Made by a program: the position numbers and the translations under genes
Notes under the pieces: generated by a model
Seen by the model: the letters and a program-made list of their open reading frames with translations, nothing else
What the model was told of the DNA's origin: nothing
Database searches by the model: none
NCBI RefSeq assembly: GCF_015665295.1
Contig: NZ_JADFAJ010000014.1
Span: 1-64,000, forward strand
Direction of reading: 5' to 3'
DNA length: 64,000 nucleotides
Source: Maricaulis sp.
GTDB taxonomy: Bacteria > Pseudomonadota > Alphaproteobacteria > Caulobacterales > Maricaulaceae
Shown here: positions 1 through 8,633 of the stretch, one piece after another
Numbering within the stretch: position 1 is the stretch's first letter
Layout of the letters: each line of letters starts with the position of its first letter

Positions 1-2
1 GC

Positions 3-41
3 ACCGATATGGGCACGATCGGCCGGGCCCGCGTGGAATAG
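3..41 (+). CDS. Possible C-terminal end of a gene entering from the left edge (partial)
   Basis: An open frame from the window edge reads TDMGTIGRARVE and then stops at TAG (39-41). Only a dozen codons are visible, so no family can be assigned. It is listed because the codon choice is GC-rich and the frame is open to the edge, but a chance reading frame is equally possible. Confidence 0.25.
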   Translation, partial: TDMGTIGRARVE

Positions 42-113
42 CGCCAGACCGGCCGCCCGCCATCACCCCGCAATCCGGCATGGCAGGCATGTGCATTCGG
101 CCGAAGGAATGTC

Positions 114-141
114 TTGATTTTGTTTCGCGGACGCGTATTTT
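114..141 (+). promoter_or_regulatory. Candidate sigma-70-type promoter of tRNA-Lys
   Basis: TTGATT at 114-119 and TATTTT at 136-141 are separated by 16 bases, and the tRNA begins 19 bases after the second hexamer. The arrangement fits a housekeeping promoter. It was identified by eye only. Confidence 0.35.
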
Positions 142-160
142 CCGCCGCTTCCCAACCGGC

Positions 161-236
<76 letters not shown>

Positions 237-358
237 ATTACCTCCTGACCAGAATGACCGTTTGCCGGCACATCCCGGCGTTGACCGCGCGGCCCGTCTT
301 CGATGATGGTGCGTGGCACAAATGGATTGCCAGCCTGGCGAGCCGCCGGAGTACCACC

Positions 359-1480
359 TTGTCCCGACCCTCGCCCCTTTTCCTCCTCCTCCTCTCTGCC
401 CTGACCCTGCTCGCGGGCTGCGCCAGTGCGCCGGCGCATTTGCCTATCGTGGATGCCGGACTGGTGGCCGGGCGGAGTGAGCCAATCCTGATAGCGACCA
501 CACGCATGCCTAGCGCGGATCCCGATGTCCGGCTGACGCCGGACCGCGGCGCGCTGCACTTCGCACACGCCGATGTCTGGGTTCCGTCAAACCGGCTGGC
601 CGGCGAGATCATCTATCCGTCCAGACAGGTCGATCCCGCGCGCGAGTTCGCCCTGACCGGCTACCAGCCCGATATCGGGCGTGCCGCCTTCGCGCAAAGG
701 CTTGACCGCCGACTGTCGGCCCTGCCGCTGGCCGAGCGGCATGTGTTTGTCTTTGTGCACGGATTCAACACGCCCTTCTCCGAGGGACTCTACCTCAATG
801 CCCAGATCCTCAATGATTTCGGGGTTCGAACCGTGGCCGTGCATTATGCCTGGCCGTCAGCCGGCCAATGGCCGGCCTATCTCTATGACCGCGACAGCGC
901 GCAATTCGCACGTGACGGCCTGGCCGATACGCTGGAGCAGGTCGCCAACAGCCCCGCCATTTCGATCACCATCCTCGCGCATTCCATGGGGTCGCTGGTG
1001 ACGATGGAGGCGTTGCGCCAACTCAGCCTTGAGGGCCGCACGGATGTCCTGGCCAAGATTGACCCGGTCATCCTGGCCTCGCCGGACATTGATTTCGACG
1101 TCTTCCTGAACCAGCTCGATTCCCTCGACCCGCCCCCCGGCCACATGACCGTTCTGGTCTCCGGTCGCGACCGGGCCCTGGCCCTGTCCGACACGCTGCG
1201 CGGTGGCGGTCAGACACGGCTCGGGATCGGACGCCAGCGCGATACGCTGATTGAACGCGGCATTGCAGTAATCGATCTGACCGGACTGCAGGACGGCACC
1301 CTGCTCGGCCATATCGATTTTGCGGCTTCGGAGACATTGATGCAGCTGGCCGCGAACGGCGCCCTGTCACAGGCGCTGAACGGCGAAATGGGTCAGTCGC
1401 GCAAAAGCGGGCTTGGCGCGCTGTCCGACATTGCCGCCCGGATCATCTACCTGCCGGCGCGGGCACTCGGCGAACGCTGA
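359..1480 (+). CDS. Alpha/beta-hydrolase lipoprotein (DUF900 type)
   Basis: A predicted 373-residue lipoprotein of the DUF900 alpha/beta-hydrolase family. The open frame extends back through the tRNA, so the start had to be chosen. A TTG at 359 is preceded by GGAG (348-351, spacing 7) and leads straight into a signal sequence with lipobox LAGC near residue 21; the ATG at 254 would add an unlikely 35 residues. The hydrolase core shows FVFVHGFNTPFSEG (strand and oxyanion region), then YAWPSAG, then nucleophile elbow AHSMGSL with the likely catalytic serine. Aspartate and histidine candidates lie in the C-terminal third (HIDF). The substrate is unknown; family members are usually annotated as esterases or hypothetical. 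It appears monocistronic and ends about 95 bases before a convergent chemoreceptor gene. Confidence 0.8.
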   Translation: MSRPSPLFLLLLSALTLLAGCASAPAHLPIVDAGLVAGRSEPILIATTRMPSADPDVRLTPDRGALHFAHADVWVPSNRLAGEIIYPSRQVDPAREFALTGYQPDIGRAAFAQRLDRRLSALPLAERHVFVFVHGFNTPFSEGLYLNAQILNDFGVRTVAVHYAWPSAGQWPAYLYDRDSAQFARDGLADTLEQVANSPAISITILAHSMGSLVTMEALRQLSLEGRTDVLAKIDPVILASPDIDFDVFLNQLDSLDPPPGHMTVLVSGRDRALALSDTLRGGGQTRLGIGRQRDTLIERGIAVIDLTGLQDGTLLGHIDFAASETLMQLAANGALSQALNGEMGQSRKSGLGALSDIAARIIYLPARALGER

Positions 1481-1500
1481 CGCCTTGCCGGACGGCCAAA

Positions 1501-1540
1501 CAAAAAGCGCCCGGACCGAGGGGGGAGAGGGTCCGGGCGC
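1501..1540 (-). terminator. Rho-independent terminator of the chemoreceptor gene
   Basis: GCGCCCGGACC (1507-1517) pairs perfectly with GGTCCGGGCGC (1530-1540). Read on the minus strand, the 11-bp stem is followed by TTTTTGTTT, a classic intrinsic terminator for the gene ending at 1574. It may also stop transcription from the convergent hydrolase gene. Confidence 0.85.
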
Positions 1541-1573
1541 CTGTGTTGCGGGGCGACATCAAGGGGGGAGAGA

Positions 1574-3277
1574 TCAGCCAGCCTCGCGAACCTCGGTGAG
1601 GAAGGTTTCAACCGTGGAATTCAGTTTCTCGGCACGTTCGGACACGGTCCGCACGGCGCGCAGCACGTCCTGTGAGGCATCGCCGGTCTGACGGGCCGAA
1701 CGCGACACGACATCGACATTGTCCGAGACCGCCCGGGCACTGGTCGCCGCATGGGCCACCGAGCTCGAGATCTCGCGGGTCGAGGCGCTCTGTTCTTCCG
1801 CAGCGGCGGCAATCGCGGAGGCCGAGCGGGAGATTTCGCCGACCGCGCGGGTCACATCCTCGATCGAGGCGGACGAGGAGGCGGCGGCTTCCTGGATCGC
1901 CTGGATCTGGTCGCGGATATCGTCCGTGGCCTTGGCGGTCTGGGCGGCGAGTGATTTGACCTCCGACGCCACGACCGCGAAACCCTTGCCGGCTTCACCG
2001 GCGCGAGCCGCCTCGATGGTGGCGTTGAGCGCCAGAAGGTTGGTCTGCTCGGAAATGTCATTGATCAGCTGGACCACATTGCCGATCTCCTGCGCCGCAG
2101 CGCCGAGATTGTCGACCACGGCGCGAACCGACTTGGCCCGCTCGTCAGCCTGGCTGGCCATGTCGGAGGAGCCCTGGATCTGCTGGGTCACTTCGGCGAT
2201 CGAGGCGGTCAGCTCTTCGGACGCCGCAGCGACGGATTCGACATTGGCCGAGGCCTGCGCGGCTGAAGACGCCATCTGGCCGGACTGCTCGGAGCCCTCG
2301 GTTGCGGCCTGGGACAGCTGTTCGGCGATGGCAGACATCGAGGAGCAGGCCTCGTTGACTTCGCCCAGCATCGACATGACTTCGGCATCGAAGGCCTGGG
2401 CCAGATCATTGAGTCTGGCTGCGCGGCGCTCATTGGCTTCCGCCTGGGCACGCTGCTCGGTCTCGAGTGCTTCGGCCTGCAGGCCCTTGTCGCGGAAACG
2501 GCTGAGGCTCTGAACCACGGCACCCAACTCGTCCGAGCGTTCCAGGGCGGCAATATCAAGGCTGTAATCGCCGTCGGCCAGGGTTTCAGTCGCCGCGGCG
2601 ATCTTGCGTACAGAGGACGAGATCTGGCGACCAAACAGAACGGCCAGGGCGATCAGGGCGACGCCGACACCAATGGTCATTCCGACGAACAGGATGATCG
2701 AATTGCGCACGCCGGTCTCGGTGGCAGCCGCATCCATGCGCGCCAGCGAGGCGCCTTCGAGCGCGAGATCATCAAGGTCGGCGCTGATTTCGGCGAACAC
2801 GGCATCAAACGGCTGCAGGAAGGCGACCGAGCTGGCGAAGTCCAGTTCGAGCATCTGGCCGACAAAATCCAGGGCGTCCTTGTAGAGTGCCAGCTGCTCG
2901 ACAAGGCTGCTGAACGTATCCGTACCATCGGCGATGTCGGCGCCGGAGCTCTGCAATTCGCTGATCCGGACCGAGAGGCCGTCGACGCGTGTACCGACGG
3001 CGTCAAACGAGGCCATCACGTCAATCGGATTGCCCGCGGCCTGGGCAGTCACGACGGCAAGGACTTCGCTGTTGATGGATTGCAGTTCGGACTTGAGGTC
3101 TGTGAGTTCGAGCGCGGCATTCATTTCCCGCATCGCACGCTGCTGGCTGTCCGATCCATTCTGCAGCGACCAGGCGCCAAGACCGGCGACCGCGATCAGC
3201 GCGATAATGGCGGCGATCGGCGCAACCGCGAAGGATTGCGCGATGGTCAGCCTGAAGAGTGAAGTAGCCTTGCCCAT
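1574..3277 (-). CDS. Methyl-accepting chemotaxis protein, membrane-bound
   Basis: A 567-residue chemoreceptor. A first membrane segment lies at about residues 15-37, followed by a roughly 150-residue periplasmic four-helix sensor region, a second membrane helix near 192-216 ([20 protein letters not shown]), a HAMP linker, and a cytoplasmic signalling coil. The signalling tip has the invariant [20 protein letters not shown] followed by [15 protein letters not shown], which contacts CheA and CheW. There is no C-terminal NWETF-like pentapeptide for CheR/CheB tethering; the protein ends [14 protein letters not shown] sits 5-6 bases before the ATG. It lies 121 bases downstream of a TonB-dependent receptor on the same strand, with a hairpin between them, so co-transcription is uncertain. 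The ligand is unknown. Confidence 0.93.
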   Translation of the reverse strand: MGKATSLFRLTIAQSFAVAPIAAIIALIAVAGLGAWSLQNGSDSQQRAMREMNAALELTDLKSELQSINSEVLAVVTAQAAGNPIDVMASFDAVGTRVDGLSVRISELQSSGADIADGTDTFSSLVEQLALYKDALDFVGQMLELDFASSVAFLQPFDAVFAEISADLDDLALEGASLARMDAAATETGVRNSIILFVGMTIGVGVALIALAVLFGRQISSSVRKIAAATETLADGDYSLDIAALERSDELGAVVQSLSRFRDKGLQAEALETEQRAQAEANERRAARLNDLAQAFDAEVMSMLGEVNEACSSMSAIAEQLSQAATEGSEQSGQMASSAAQASANVESVAAASEELTASIAEVTQQIQGSSDMASQADERAKSVRAVVDNLGAAAQEIGNVVQLINDISEQTNLLALNATIEAARAGEAGKGFAVVASEVKSLAAQTAKATDDIRDQIQAIQEAAASSSASIEDVTRAVGEISRSASAIAAAAEEQSASTREISSSVAHAATSARAVSDNVDVVSRSARQTGDASQDVLRAVRTVSERAEKLNSTVETFLTEVREAG

Positions 3278-3360
3278 TTTAGTCTCCCAATTGACATCAC
3301 CGGTCGGCGGCTATGTCGTCCGGCGAATAGTCTGCCCGAATCGCTGAAGTCAGGGTTAAC

Positions 3361-3386
3361 GCCCCGGTGCCGAACGGCACCGGAGC
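3361..3386 (-). terminator. Hairpin downstream of the TonB-dependent receptor gene
   Basis: GCCCCGGTGCC (3361-3371) faces GGCACCGGAGC (3376-3386) with a 4-base loop, just beyond the receptor stop codon. On the minus strand the stem is followed by GTTAACCC, which is not T-rich. It could be a weak terminator or an attenuator that reduces read-through into the chemoreceptor gene. Confidence 0.5.
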
Positions 3387-3398
3387 GCTCATTTCGTA

Positions 3399-5414
3399 TT
3401 AGAAGCTGCTGGACAGCCCGAACCAGACACGTGACTCGCCCTGGGCGTTCACGCCGGTGTCTTCACCGTCGCCGAAATTGGCGTTCTGGGCGTTCACCGA
3501 GACAGCGATATGATCGTTGAAACGGTAACCGGCGCGCAGCGAGACCGCGACATAGGCGTCGAGATCGACTTGCGTCGGGAGACCGAAGACCGGCTGCAGC
3601 GGGCTGGTGGTTTCCGCGACATAGTTCACGAAACCGTCCAGCGTCAGGTGCTCGCCCGTCCAGCCGAGATGGCCGTTGAACATATGGGCCGGCGTGGCAC
3701 CCTCGAAGTTCTGGACGTGGCCGAGGCCGAACGTGCCATCCAGATCATCTTCGGTCTTTTGGTAGGTGTAGTTCGCATCCCAGTCCCAGTGACCTTCCGG
3801 ATTGCCGGCGAGGCCGAATTCGAAACCGGTCGTGGTGGTGTCACCGCGATTGTCGAACAGCAGGGTCGGGATCGTCACGGCCGGCGGCAGCAGGTCCGGG
3901 AAGAGACCGAACTGGCCACGCACGTCTGACGTGTCCTGCATGAACACCGCCGCACGCATGTCAATGCTCGGGGTCAGGCTGCGGTCATAGGCGACCTCGA
4001 AACTGTCCACGATCGACGGGATCATGTCCGGATTGCCCGACAGGATGATCGGATTGCCACCGGCGGTCGTCTGCAGGGTGAAGCCGATATCGAAGGAGGT
4101 CGGCGCCTGGATGCCGCGCCCCGCCATGAAGCGCATCGAACCACCGAAGGACGGACGCCAGACGAGAGCAGCGTTGTAGGAGTATTCCTCGAAGGAGACC
4201 GAGTAATCATCCTGGGTGAAGGCGTAGAGCGCGCTTGGCGCACCGTCGCGGCTCCAGTCAACGACATCATAGCGGCCGGCCAGGGTCAGGTCCCAGGTGT
4301 TGGAGAACTTGTGGTTCCACATCACCGAAGCGGCCATCGACTCATAGCCGAAATCGCCATTGCCCGGATCCGGGAAGGAGGCGGTCTGACCGTCGCGGAA
4401 TTCGACGCCGACACGGAAAGTGTCATTGGTGCCGACCTTGAACAGGTCCTGGATACGGAAGGTCGTCAGCTCGGCGCTGAGTGGACCGAAGCTGTAGGCA
4501 ATCTCGCTCTCATTGCGATAAACGAGGGCGGAGATCACGCCGAAATCCGTGTCGGCATCCAGCCCGACCTTGTAGGAGCGCAGCTCATAGAGGGCGCGGG
4601 CCGAGGAATAGACCGAGGTCATTTCCGACTGGTCGACATTGGTGAAGGTGGCTTCAGCGGTCAGGTTGACCTTGTTGGTCAGGGCAAAACGCCCTTCGAT
4701 CGCACCGGTTTCGCGCGTGAAGTCCTGCTGGGCAAGGCCCACCGCGTCGATCGTGTTGAGACCGGCCGGCAGTTCGGCGCTTTCGCCATTGCCGTAGCTG
4801 ATGCGGACGGCGGCGCGATCCCCAAACTGGCGAGCCGCGACGAAGGCGGCGTCGAAACCGCCATCGGTCTCGGCGTTGACGCGGGCGGTGGCATAGTCAC
4901 CGTGCTGCGGGTTGCGGGTGATGATGTTGACCACACCGGCGACCGCGTTGAAGCCATAGAGAGCCGACTGGGCGCCCTTGACGACTTCGATCTGCTGGAT
5001 CTCTTCCAGCTGGACCGGCAGGGTCGACCAGGCGGTATAGCCATAGCTGTCGAGATAGACTTCACGGCCGTTCACCAGCACCAGGAGGCGCGGCGAGTAC
5101 GGGGTGGCGGCGCCACGGATCGAGATCTGGCCGTCGCCGTAACCATAGCGGTTGTAATCGATACCGGCATAGTGACGCAGGATGCCCGGGATGTCGTATT
5201 CCGGGAAGCGTTCGATATCGTCCTGGGTGATGATGATCATCGTGGCCGGGACATCCGATGCGCGTTGCGGGGCGCCCGTGGCGCCGGCCGTGACCGGCTC
5301 GCCGAACAGGTCGCTCATGGCGGTGTAGTCCAGGGTTTGCGCGGCGGTCGCGGCGGAGAAGGCGAAGCTCAGCGCAAGCACCGAGATCGACGTTGTGAGG
5401 AATTGGGTCTTCAT
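3399..5414 (-). CDS. TonB-dependent outer membrane receptor
   Basis: A 671-residue outer-membrane receptor. The chosen ATG at 5414 gives a signal peptide (MKTQFLTTSISVLALSFAFS...AAA); the longer frame would place a 15-residue charged extension before it and overlap the upstream gene. The plug domain follows (about residues 50-170), with DVPATMIIITQDDIERFP, a RGA segment, VLVNGREV and VVKGAQSALYG. The rest is a beta-barrel ending in phenylalanine (GLSSSF), as expected for BAM insertion. The plug (SDLFGEPVTAGA then QRASDVPA) resembles receptors that occur beside YfiR-type periplasmic proteins. The start lies 31 bases after the stop of just such a gene, so the two are probably one operon. The ligand cannot be read from the sequence. 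Confidence 0.9.
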   Translation of the reverse strand: MKTQFLTTSISVLALSFAFSAATAAQTLDYTAMSDLFGEPVTAGATGAPQRASDVPATMIIITQDDIERFPEYDIPGILRHYAGIDYNRYGYGDGQISIRGAATPYSPRLLVLVNGREVYLDSYGYTAWSTLPVQLEEIQQIEVVKGAQSALYGFNAVAGVVNIITRNPQHGDYATARVNAETDGGFDAAFVAARQFGDRAAVRISYGNGESAELPAGLNTIDAVGLAQQDFTRETGAIEGRFALTNKVNLTAEATFTNVDQSEMTSVYSSARALYELRSYKVGLDADTDFGVISALVYRNESEIAYSFGPLSAELTTFRIQDLFKVGTNDTFRVGVEFRDGQTASFPDPGNGDFGYESMAASVMWNHKFSNTWDLTLAGRYDVVDWSRDGAPSALYAFTQDDYSVSFEEYSYNAALVWRPSFGGSMRFMAGRGIQAPTSFDIGFTLQTTAGGNPIILSGNPDMIPSIVDSFEVAYDRSLTPSIDMRAAVFMQDTSDVRGQFGLFPDLLPPAVTIPTLLFDNRGDTTTTGFEFGLAGNPEGHWDWDANYTYQKTEDDLDGTFGLGHVQNFEGATPAHMFNGHLGWTGEHLTLDGFVNYVAETTSPLQPVFGLPTQVDLDAYVAVSLRAGYRFNDHIAVSVNAQNANFGDGEDTGVNAQGESRVWFGLSSSF

Positions 5415-5445
5415 GGCAGTTACTCTCTCAAATCTCGGAATACGC

Positions 5446-5955
5446 TTAGATTTCTTCAATCATCATGGCGAAGGCAGCGGCGAAGGAGACAGACGAGCTG
5501 TCGGCTGCGCTGCGATTGACGACAATGCGTACCGACGGTGCGCTCTGGACACCCATCACGCAGCGGGCGCTCTCAACGCAGCCCATGTCTGTGGAAACGG
5601 TCATCACGCCCGCCGAGCTGGCGGCACCGTAAACTCCGGCATCACCGGCAGCCGAGCCGAGCAGTACGGCGGCGTCCGCGCCACCGATCGAGCCGGTATC
5701 AGCCATCGGGACGAGGCGCGCATTGAGCGTGACGCGGCCGGCGGACAAGCCACCGGACATCGCGGATGCCAGCGCCTGGGCTTCAGCTTCACTCGCTGCG
5801 TCGAAAACAATCGCGACCGTCCGGTCAGATCCACTGGCGCCTTCAACGAAGCCGAGGGCCCGACCTATGACTTCCAGATCGCGCTGCGTCGTCTCGGCCA
5901 CCGCCGGTGTTGTCATGAGAAGTCCGGCCAGAGCCGGCAAAATAAACTTGTGCAT
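5446..5955 (-). CDS. YfiR/DUF4154-like periplasmic protein
   Basis: A 169-residue exported protein with signal peptide MHKFILPALAGLLMTTPAVA. The start at 5955 is preferred because the longer frame adds ten residues before the signal peptide. The body alternates strands and helices, with RTVAIVFDAASEAEAQ, a DAAVLLG segment, then VMTVSTDMGCVESARCVMG containing two cysteines, and PSVRIVVNRSAADSSSVSF at the C-terminus. This order (release-of-sensor core, a late 'T-V-S' strand, a two-cysteine loop, final 'I-V-N-R' strand) resembles the YfiR/DUF4154 family, whose known members restrain an inner-membrane diguanylate cyclase from the periplasm. That match is from memory and not verified. It is first in an operon with the TonB-dependent receptor. 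Confidence 0.65.
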   Translation of the reverse strand: MHKFILPALAGLLMTTPAVAETTQRDLEVIGRALGFVEGASGSDRTVAIVFDAASEAEAQALASAMSGGLSAGRVTLNARLVPMADTGSIGGADAAVLLGSAAGDAGVYGAASSAGVMTVSTDMGCVESARCVMGVQSAPSVRIVVNRSAADSSSVSFAAAFAMMIEEI

Positions 5956-6043
5956 TGGGGACACCCCGTCCTGTTCCACTGTCACCGCATTGCGGCGTAT
6001 GGCGTCGAACTAGGGGAAGGGTATTAACCACGCATTTCGCTGG

Positions 6044-6060
6044 GGTAATTGGATATTACC
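6044..6060. promoter_or_regulatory. Inverted repeat, possible operator
   Basis: GGTAAT (6044-6049) and ATTACC (6055-6060) form a perfect 6-bp dyad with a 5-base spacer. It sits in the 287-base gap between the divergent YfiR-like and PqiA-like genes, about 90 bases upstream of the former. The size suits a dimeric regulator. A chance dyad cannot be excluded. The rest of this gap shows no gene. Confidence 0.25.
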
Positions 6061-6242
6061 TGTACTTGCAATACCGCATGCCCAGCCAAGCCTCTATATG
6101 TCTGCGAGGCATTGCCCCGCGCCCCAAAGAAAAAACCGCCAGCAAGCCAAGTATAGTTTGGCCAGGCGCTGCGGTAGCCGGTGCCGCAAAAATCGCCACG
6201 GGCGCCGCTTTTTGGCCGCCTTCTCCGGGCTGGATTGCTGTC

Positions 6243-6743
6243 ATGCAAACGCAGGAAAATTTCAGGCCCGATGCCTTGGCGACCGGATTGCTGGTGATCG
6301 CGAGCGCCCTTCTGGGTCCCGGCTTGCTGCTTCCGGCCCTGGAAACCCGGCATCTGGGACTATGGGGCGACGAACATTCCATCCTGTCCCTGGGCCTGAC
6401 CCTGGCCGCCGAGCAGGAATGGATGCTGGCCCTGATCGTCCTGACCTTCTCGGTCGGCTTTCCCCTCGCCAAGCTCGGCTGGATGTGGCGCATGCAAGTG
6501 TCCGACACGCTGCCGGAAACCTTCCGGCAGCCCGGCGCACTGCGCTGGCTGGAACGCCTGGGCAAATGGTCGATGGCGGATGTGCTGGTGATGGCGCTGG
6601 TGGTCTTCAGCCTGCGCGGCAATCTCATGCTCGAAGCGCGACCCTTGATCGGCGCCTACTGCTTCGCCCTGTCAACCATACTGGCCATGCTCGCCGCCGG
6701 TCGCATCATCGCTGCCAACCGGCGACCGGCCGGAGCGAGCTAG
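6243..6743 (+). CDS. Paraquat-inducible protein A (PqiA)-like membrane protein
   Basis: A 166-residue polytopic membrane protein with four predicted helices. The family signature is the WSMADVLVMALVVF segment in the second half, and it has the GDEHSILSLG loop after the first helix. The length matches a single PqiA domain; enterobacterial PqiA has two. The upstream frame (from 5955) is low in hydrophobic character and has no family resemblance, so the ATG at 6243 is used. In enterobacteria PqiA works with the MCE protein PqiB in lipid transport across the envelope. No pqiB is adjacent here, although an MCE/Mla system lies 7 kb away. The gene overlaps the convergent marR-like gene by 4 bases at a shared CTAG. 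Confidence 0.75.
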   Translation: MQTQENFRPDALATGLLVIASALLGPGLLLPALETRHLGLWGDEHSILSLGLTLAAEQEWMLALIVLTFSVGFPLAKLGWMWRMQVSDTLPETFRQPGALRWLERLGKWSMADVLVMALVVFSLRGNLMLEARPLIGAYCFALSTILAMLAAGRIIAANRRPAGAS

Positions 6744-7249
6744 CCAGTCGCCGACGGATCAGGTGCCGACGGATCAGGTGCCGGTCCGGCCAGCAATTCG
6801 GCAGCCCGGTGGCGCACCTTGTCCAGAACGCCGGCCAGCACGGCAATCTCGCTGTCGTCCAGCCCGGTGAGGAGATCGGCTTCCGCGCCCAGCGCCACGG
6901 GCGTGATCTCGCGATAGGTCTGGCGTCCGGCCCCGGTCAGCCGCAGATCGCGCGAGCGTCGGTCCGCCTCGCGTTCTGCCCGGTGGACAAGGCCGCGCTC
7001 GACCAGCGCCTTCACGGCCCGGCTCACCGACACCTTGTCCATCGCGGCAATGTCGGACAAGGCCTGCGCCGTCATCGGCTCGGCTTCACCCAGAAGCGCA
7101 ATGACGCGCCATTCCCAGATCGAAAGGCCGAACCGGTCCTGATAGGCGCGCGCCACCAGCCGGCTCACCTGGTTGGAGGTCACGGCGAGGCGGTAGGGCA
7201 TGTAGTCGCGCAGGCTCAGCGCGGGCGGGAGCGGGTTCGCATCGGTCAT
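6740..7249 (-). CDS. MarR-family transcriptional regulator
   Basis: A 169-residue winged-helix regulator. The DNA-binding core is clear: LSIWEWRVIALLGEAEPMTAQALSDIAAMDKVSVSRAVKALVERGLV, followed by the wing READRRSRDLRLTGAG. Helices at both ends would form the MarR dimer interface. The start at 7249 is chosen because the longer frame runs antisense through the neighbouring enzyme gene. It is divergently placed 84 bases from an operon for fumarylpyruvate-hydrolase-like and maleylacetoacetate-isomerase-like enzymes, so it is a good candidate regulator of that operon. The C-terminus has a short DPSAPDPSA repeat encoded by a tandem duplication of gacggatcaggtgc near 6753-6780. Confidence 0.9.
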   Translation of the reverse strand: MTDANPLPPALSLRDYMPYRLAVTSNQVSRLVARAYQDRFGLSIWEWRVIALLGEAEPMTAQALSDIAAMDKVSVSRAVKALVERGLVHRAEREADRRSRDLRLTGAGRQTYREITPVALGAEADLLTGLDDSEIAVLAGVLDKVRHRAAELLAGPAPDPSAPDPSATG

Positions 7250-7333
7250 GTCCAAGAGGTGCCGGATGCCGGCAACAGCTGCAAGGCGTTTGTTGGCTCG
7301 ACGACGCGCTGCCCGGTCGGCTATCGATAACGC

Positions 7334-7978
7334 ATGAATGATCTCGTCACCGCCCCCGCCCCGCCCCGTCTCGCCCTTGATGGCGACAGCCGGACTTTTC
7401 CGGTCGCCCGGATTTTCTGCATTGGTCGCAATTACGCGGATCATGCCAAGGAGATGGGTGAGGCGGCCGAAGCGATCTTCTTCACCAAACCGGCCAGCGC
7501 GATCTCGACCGCAGCAAGCCTGCCCTACCCGACCGAGACCGCAGATCTGCACCATGAAGTCGAACTGGTCCTCGCCCTGGGCGAAGCCGGCGCCATCGTG
7601 GCCTGTGGTACCGGCGTCGATCTCACCAAACGCGACCTGCAGGCCCGGCTGAAGGCGAAGTCCGCGCCATGGGAGATTGCCAAGGGTTTTGATGCCTCGG
7701 CCCCCATGGGCAAGCTGAAGCTGGGGCCACCACCGGCCAATGGCACCATCGGGCTGTCGGTCAATGGCAGCGTGCGCCAGTCCGGTGACCTGTCGCAGAT
7801 GATACTGCCGCCCGCCGCCCTGCTGACAGAGTTGGGACGCTATTTCACCCTGGGCGCCGGCGACCTTGTTTTCACCGGCACACCGGCCGGTGTCAGCGCC
7901 CTGCAACCGGGTGACCGGGTGGCAGCCCGGATCGAGGGGCTGCCTCCGCTTGATTTTTCCCTGACAGAACGGAGCTAG
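7334..7978 (+). CDS. Fumarylacetoacetate hydrolase-family protein (fumarylpyruvate-hydrolase-like)
   Basis: A 214-residue enzyme of the FAH fold. The family pattern is present: IFCIGRNYADHAKEMG at the substrate-binding N-terminus, FFTKPASA, then HHEVELVLALG with the metal-binding glutamates. Further on come KGFDASAPMG and LVFTGTPAGVSALQPGD. The short single-domain form and the sequence order fit fumarylpyruvate hydrolases better than the long tyrosine-pathway FahA. It hydrolyses a C-C bond in a beta-diketone acid in that role. The next gene, 7 bases downstream, encodes a maleylacetoacetate/maleylpyruvate-isomerase-like GST, and the pair together would complete gentisate or homogentisate ring-cleavage product breakdown. 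The ring-cleavage dioxygenase itself is not in the window. Confidence 0.88.
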   Translation: MNDLVTAPAPPRLALDGDSRTFPVARIFCIGRNYADHAKEMGEAAEAIFFTKPASAISTAASLPYPTETADLHHEVELVLALGEAGAIVACGTGVDLTKRDLQARLKAKSAPWEIAKGFDASAPMGKLKLGPPPANGTIGLSVNGSVRQSGDLSQMILPPAALLTELGRYFTLGAGDLVFTGTPAGVSALQPGDRVAARIEGLPPLDFSLTERS

Positions 7979-7985
7979 TCCGGTC

Positions 7986-8633
7986 ATGACGACGACACTG
8001 TATGGTTATTGGCGCTCCAGCGCCGCCTACCGGCTTCGCATCGCGCTCAATCTCAAGGGCGTCAGCTACGACCAGGTGGCGGTCAATCTGAAAGCGGGCG
8101 AACAGACCGGCGCCGGCTGGCTGGCCATCCAGCCGCAAGGCCTGGTCCCGGTGCTGGAGCATGATGGTGAGCGGCTCCTGCAATCGCCAGCCATCCTGGA
8201 ATGGATCGACGAGACCTGGCCGGACCCCGCTTTCCTGCCACGGGACGCGACCGGACGCTGCCGCATACGTGGCTGGGCCTCGATCATCGGCTGTGACATC
8301 CACCCGCTGCAGAATCTGCGCGTGCTGAAAGCCGTCGCCGGCGATCTGGGCCAGGGCCCGGACGGCATGAAGGCCTGGGCACAGCGCTGGATGAAAGCGG
8401 GTCTCGATGCGCTGGAGACCCTGGTCCGCGCGGCACCGAGGACGGGCGAGTATCTTGGCGGACAACATCCGGGACTGGCCGACATCTACCTGGTCCCGCA
8501 GGCCTATAATGCCCGCCGGTGGGGGCTCGACATGGCCGACTGGCCGGCGCTGGCAGCCGCAGACGCGGCCTGCCAGGCCCTGCCGGCCTTTCGCGATGCC
8601 GCGCCGCAAAACCAGCCCGACGCGGAAAGCTAG
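7986..8633 (+). CDS. maiA: Maleylacetoacetate isomerase (zeta-class GST)
   Basis: A 215-residue zeta-class glutathione transferase. The N-terminal thioredoxin-like domain begins LYGYWRSSAAYRLRIALNLKG, which contains the SSxxS/R motif whose serine activates glutathione. QPQGLVPVLEHDG and LLQSPAILEWIDE follow. The helical C-terminal domain contains RGWASIIGCDIHPLQNLRVL, typical of MaiA. It would isomerise maleylacetoacetate (or maleylpyruvate) to the fumaryl form, which the upstream hydrolase then cleaves. Spacing of 7 bases indicates one transcript. It overlaps the convergent SnoaL-like gene by 4 bases. Confidence 0.9.
   Translation: MTTTLYGYWRSSAAYRLRIALNLKGVSYDQVAVNLKAGEQTGAGWLAIQPQGLVPVLEHDGERLLQSPAILEWIDETWPDPAFLPRDATGRCRIRGWASIIGCDIHPLQNLRVLKAVAGDLGQGPDGMKAWAQRWMKAGLDALETLVRAAPRTGEYLGGQHPGLADIYLVPQAYNARRWGLDMADWPALAAADAACQALPAFRDAAPQNQPDAES

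Noticed and set aside
4311-5519. Long plus-strand open frame of 402 codons
   Set aside because: It is antisense to the TonB-dependent receptor, and its sequence has no domain or signal features; it results from GC-rich codon bias.
6740-7987. 415-codon minus-strand frame as one gene
   Set aside because: Only the last 169 codons (MarR) are real; the rest is antisense to the hydrolase gene.
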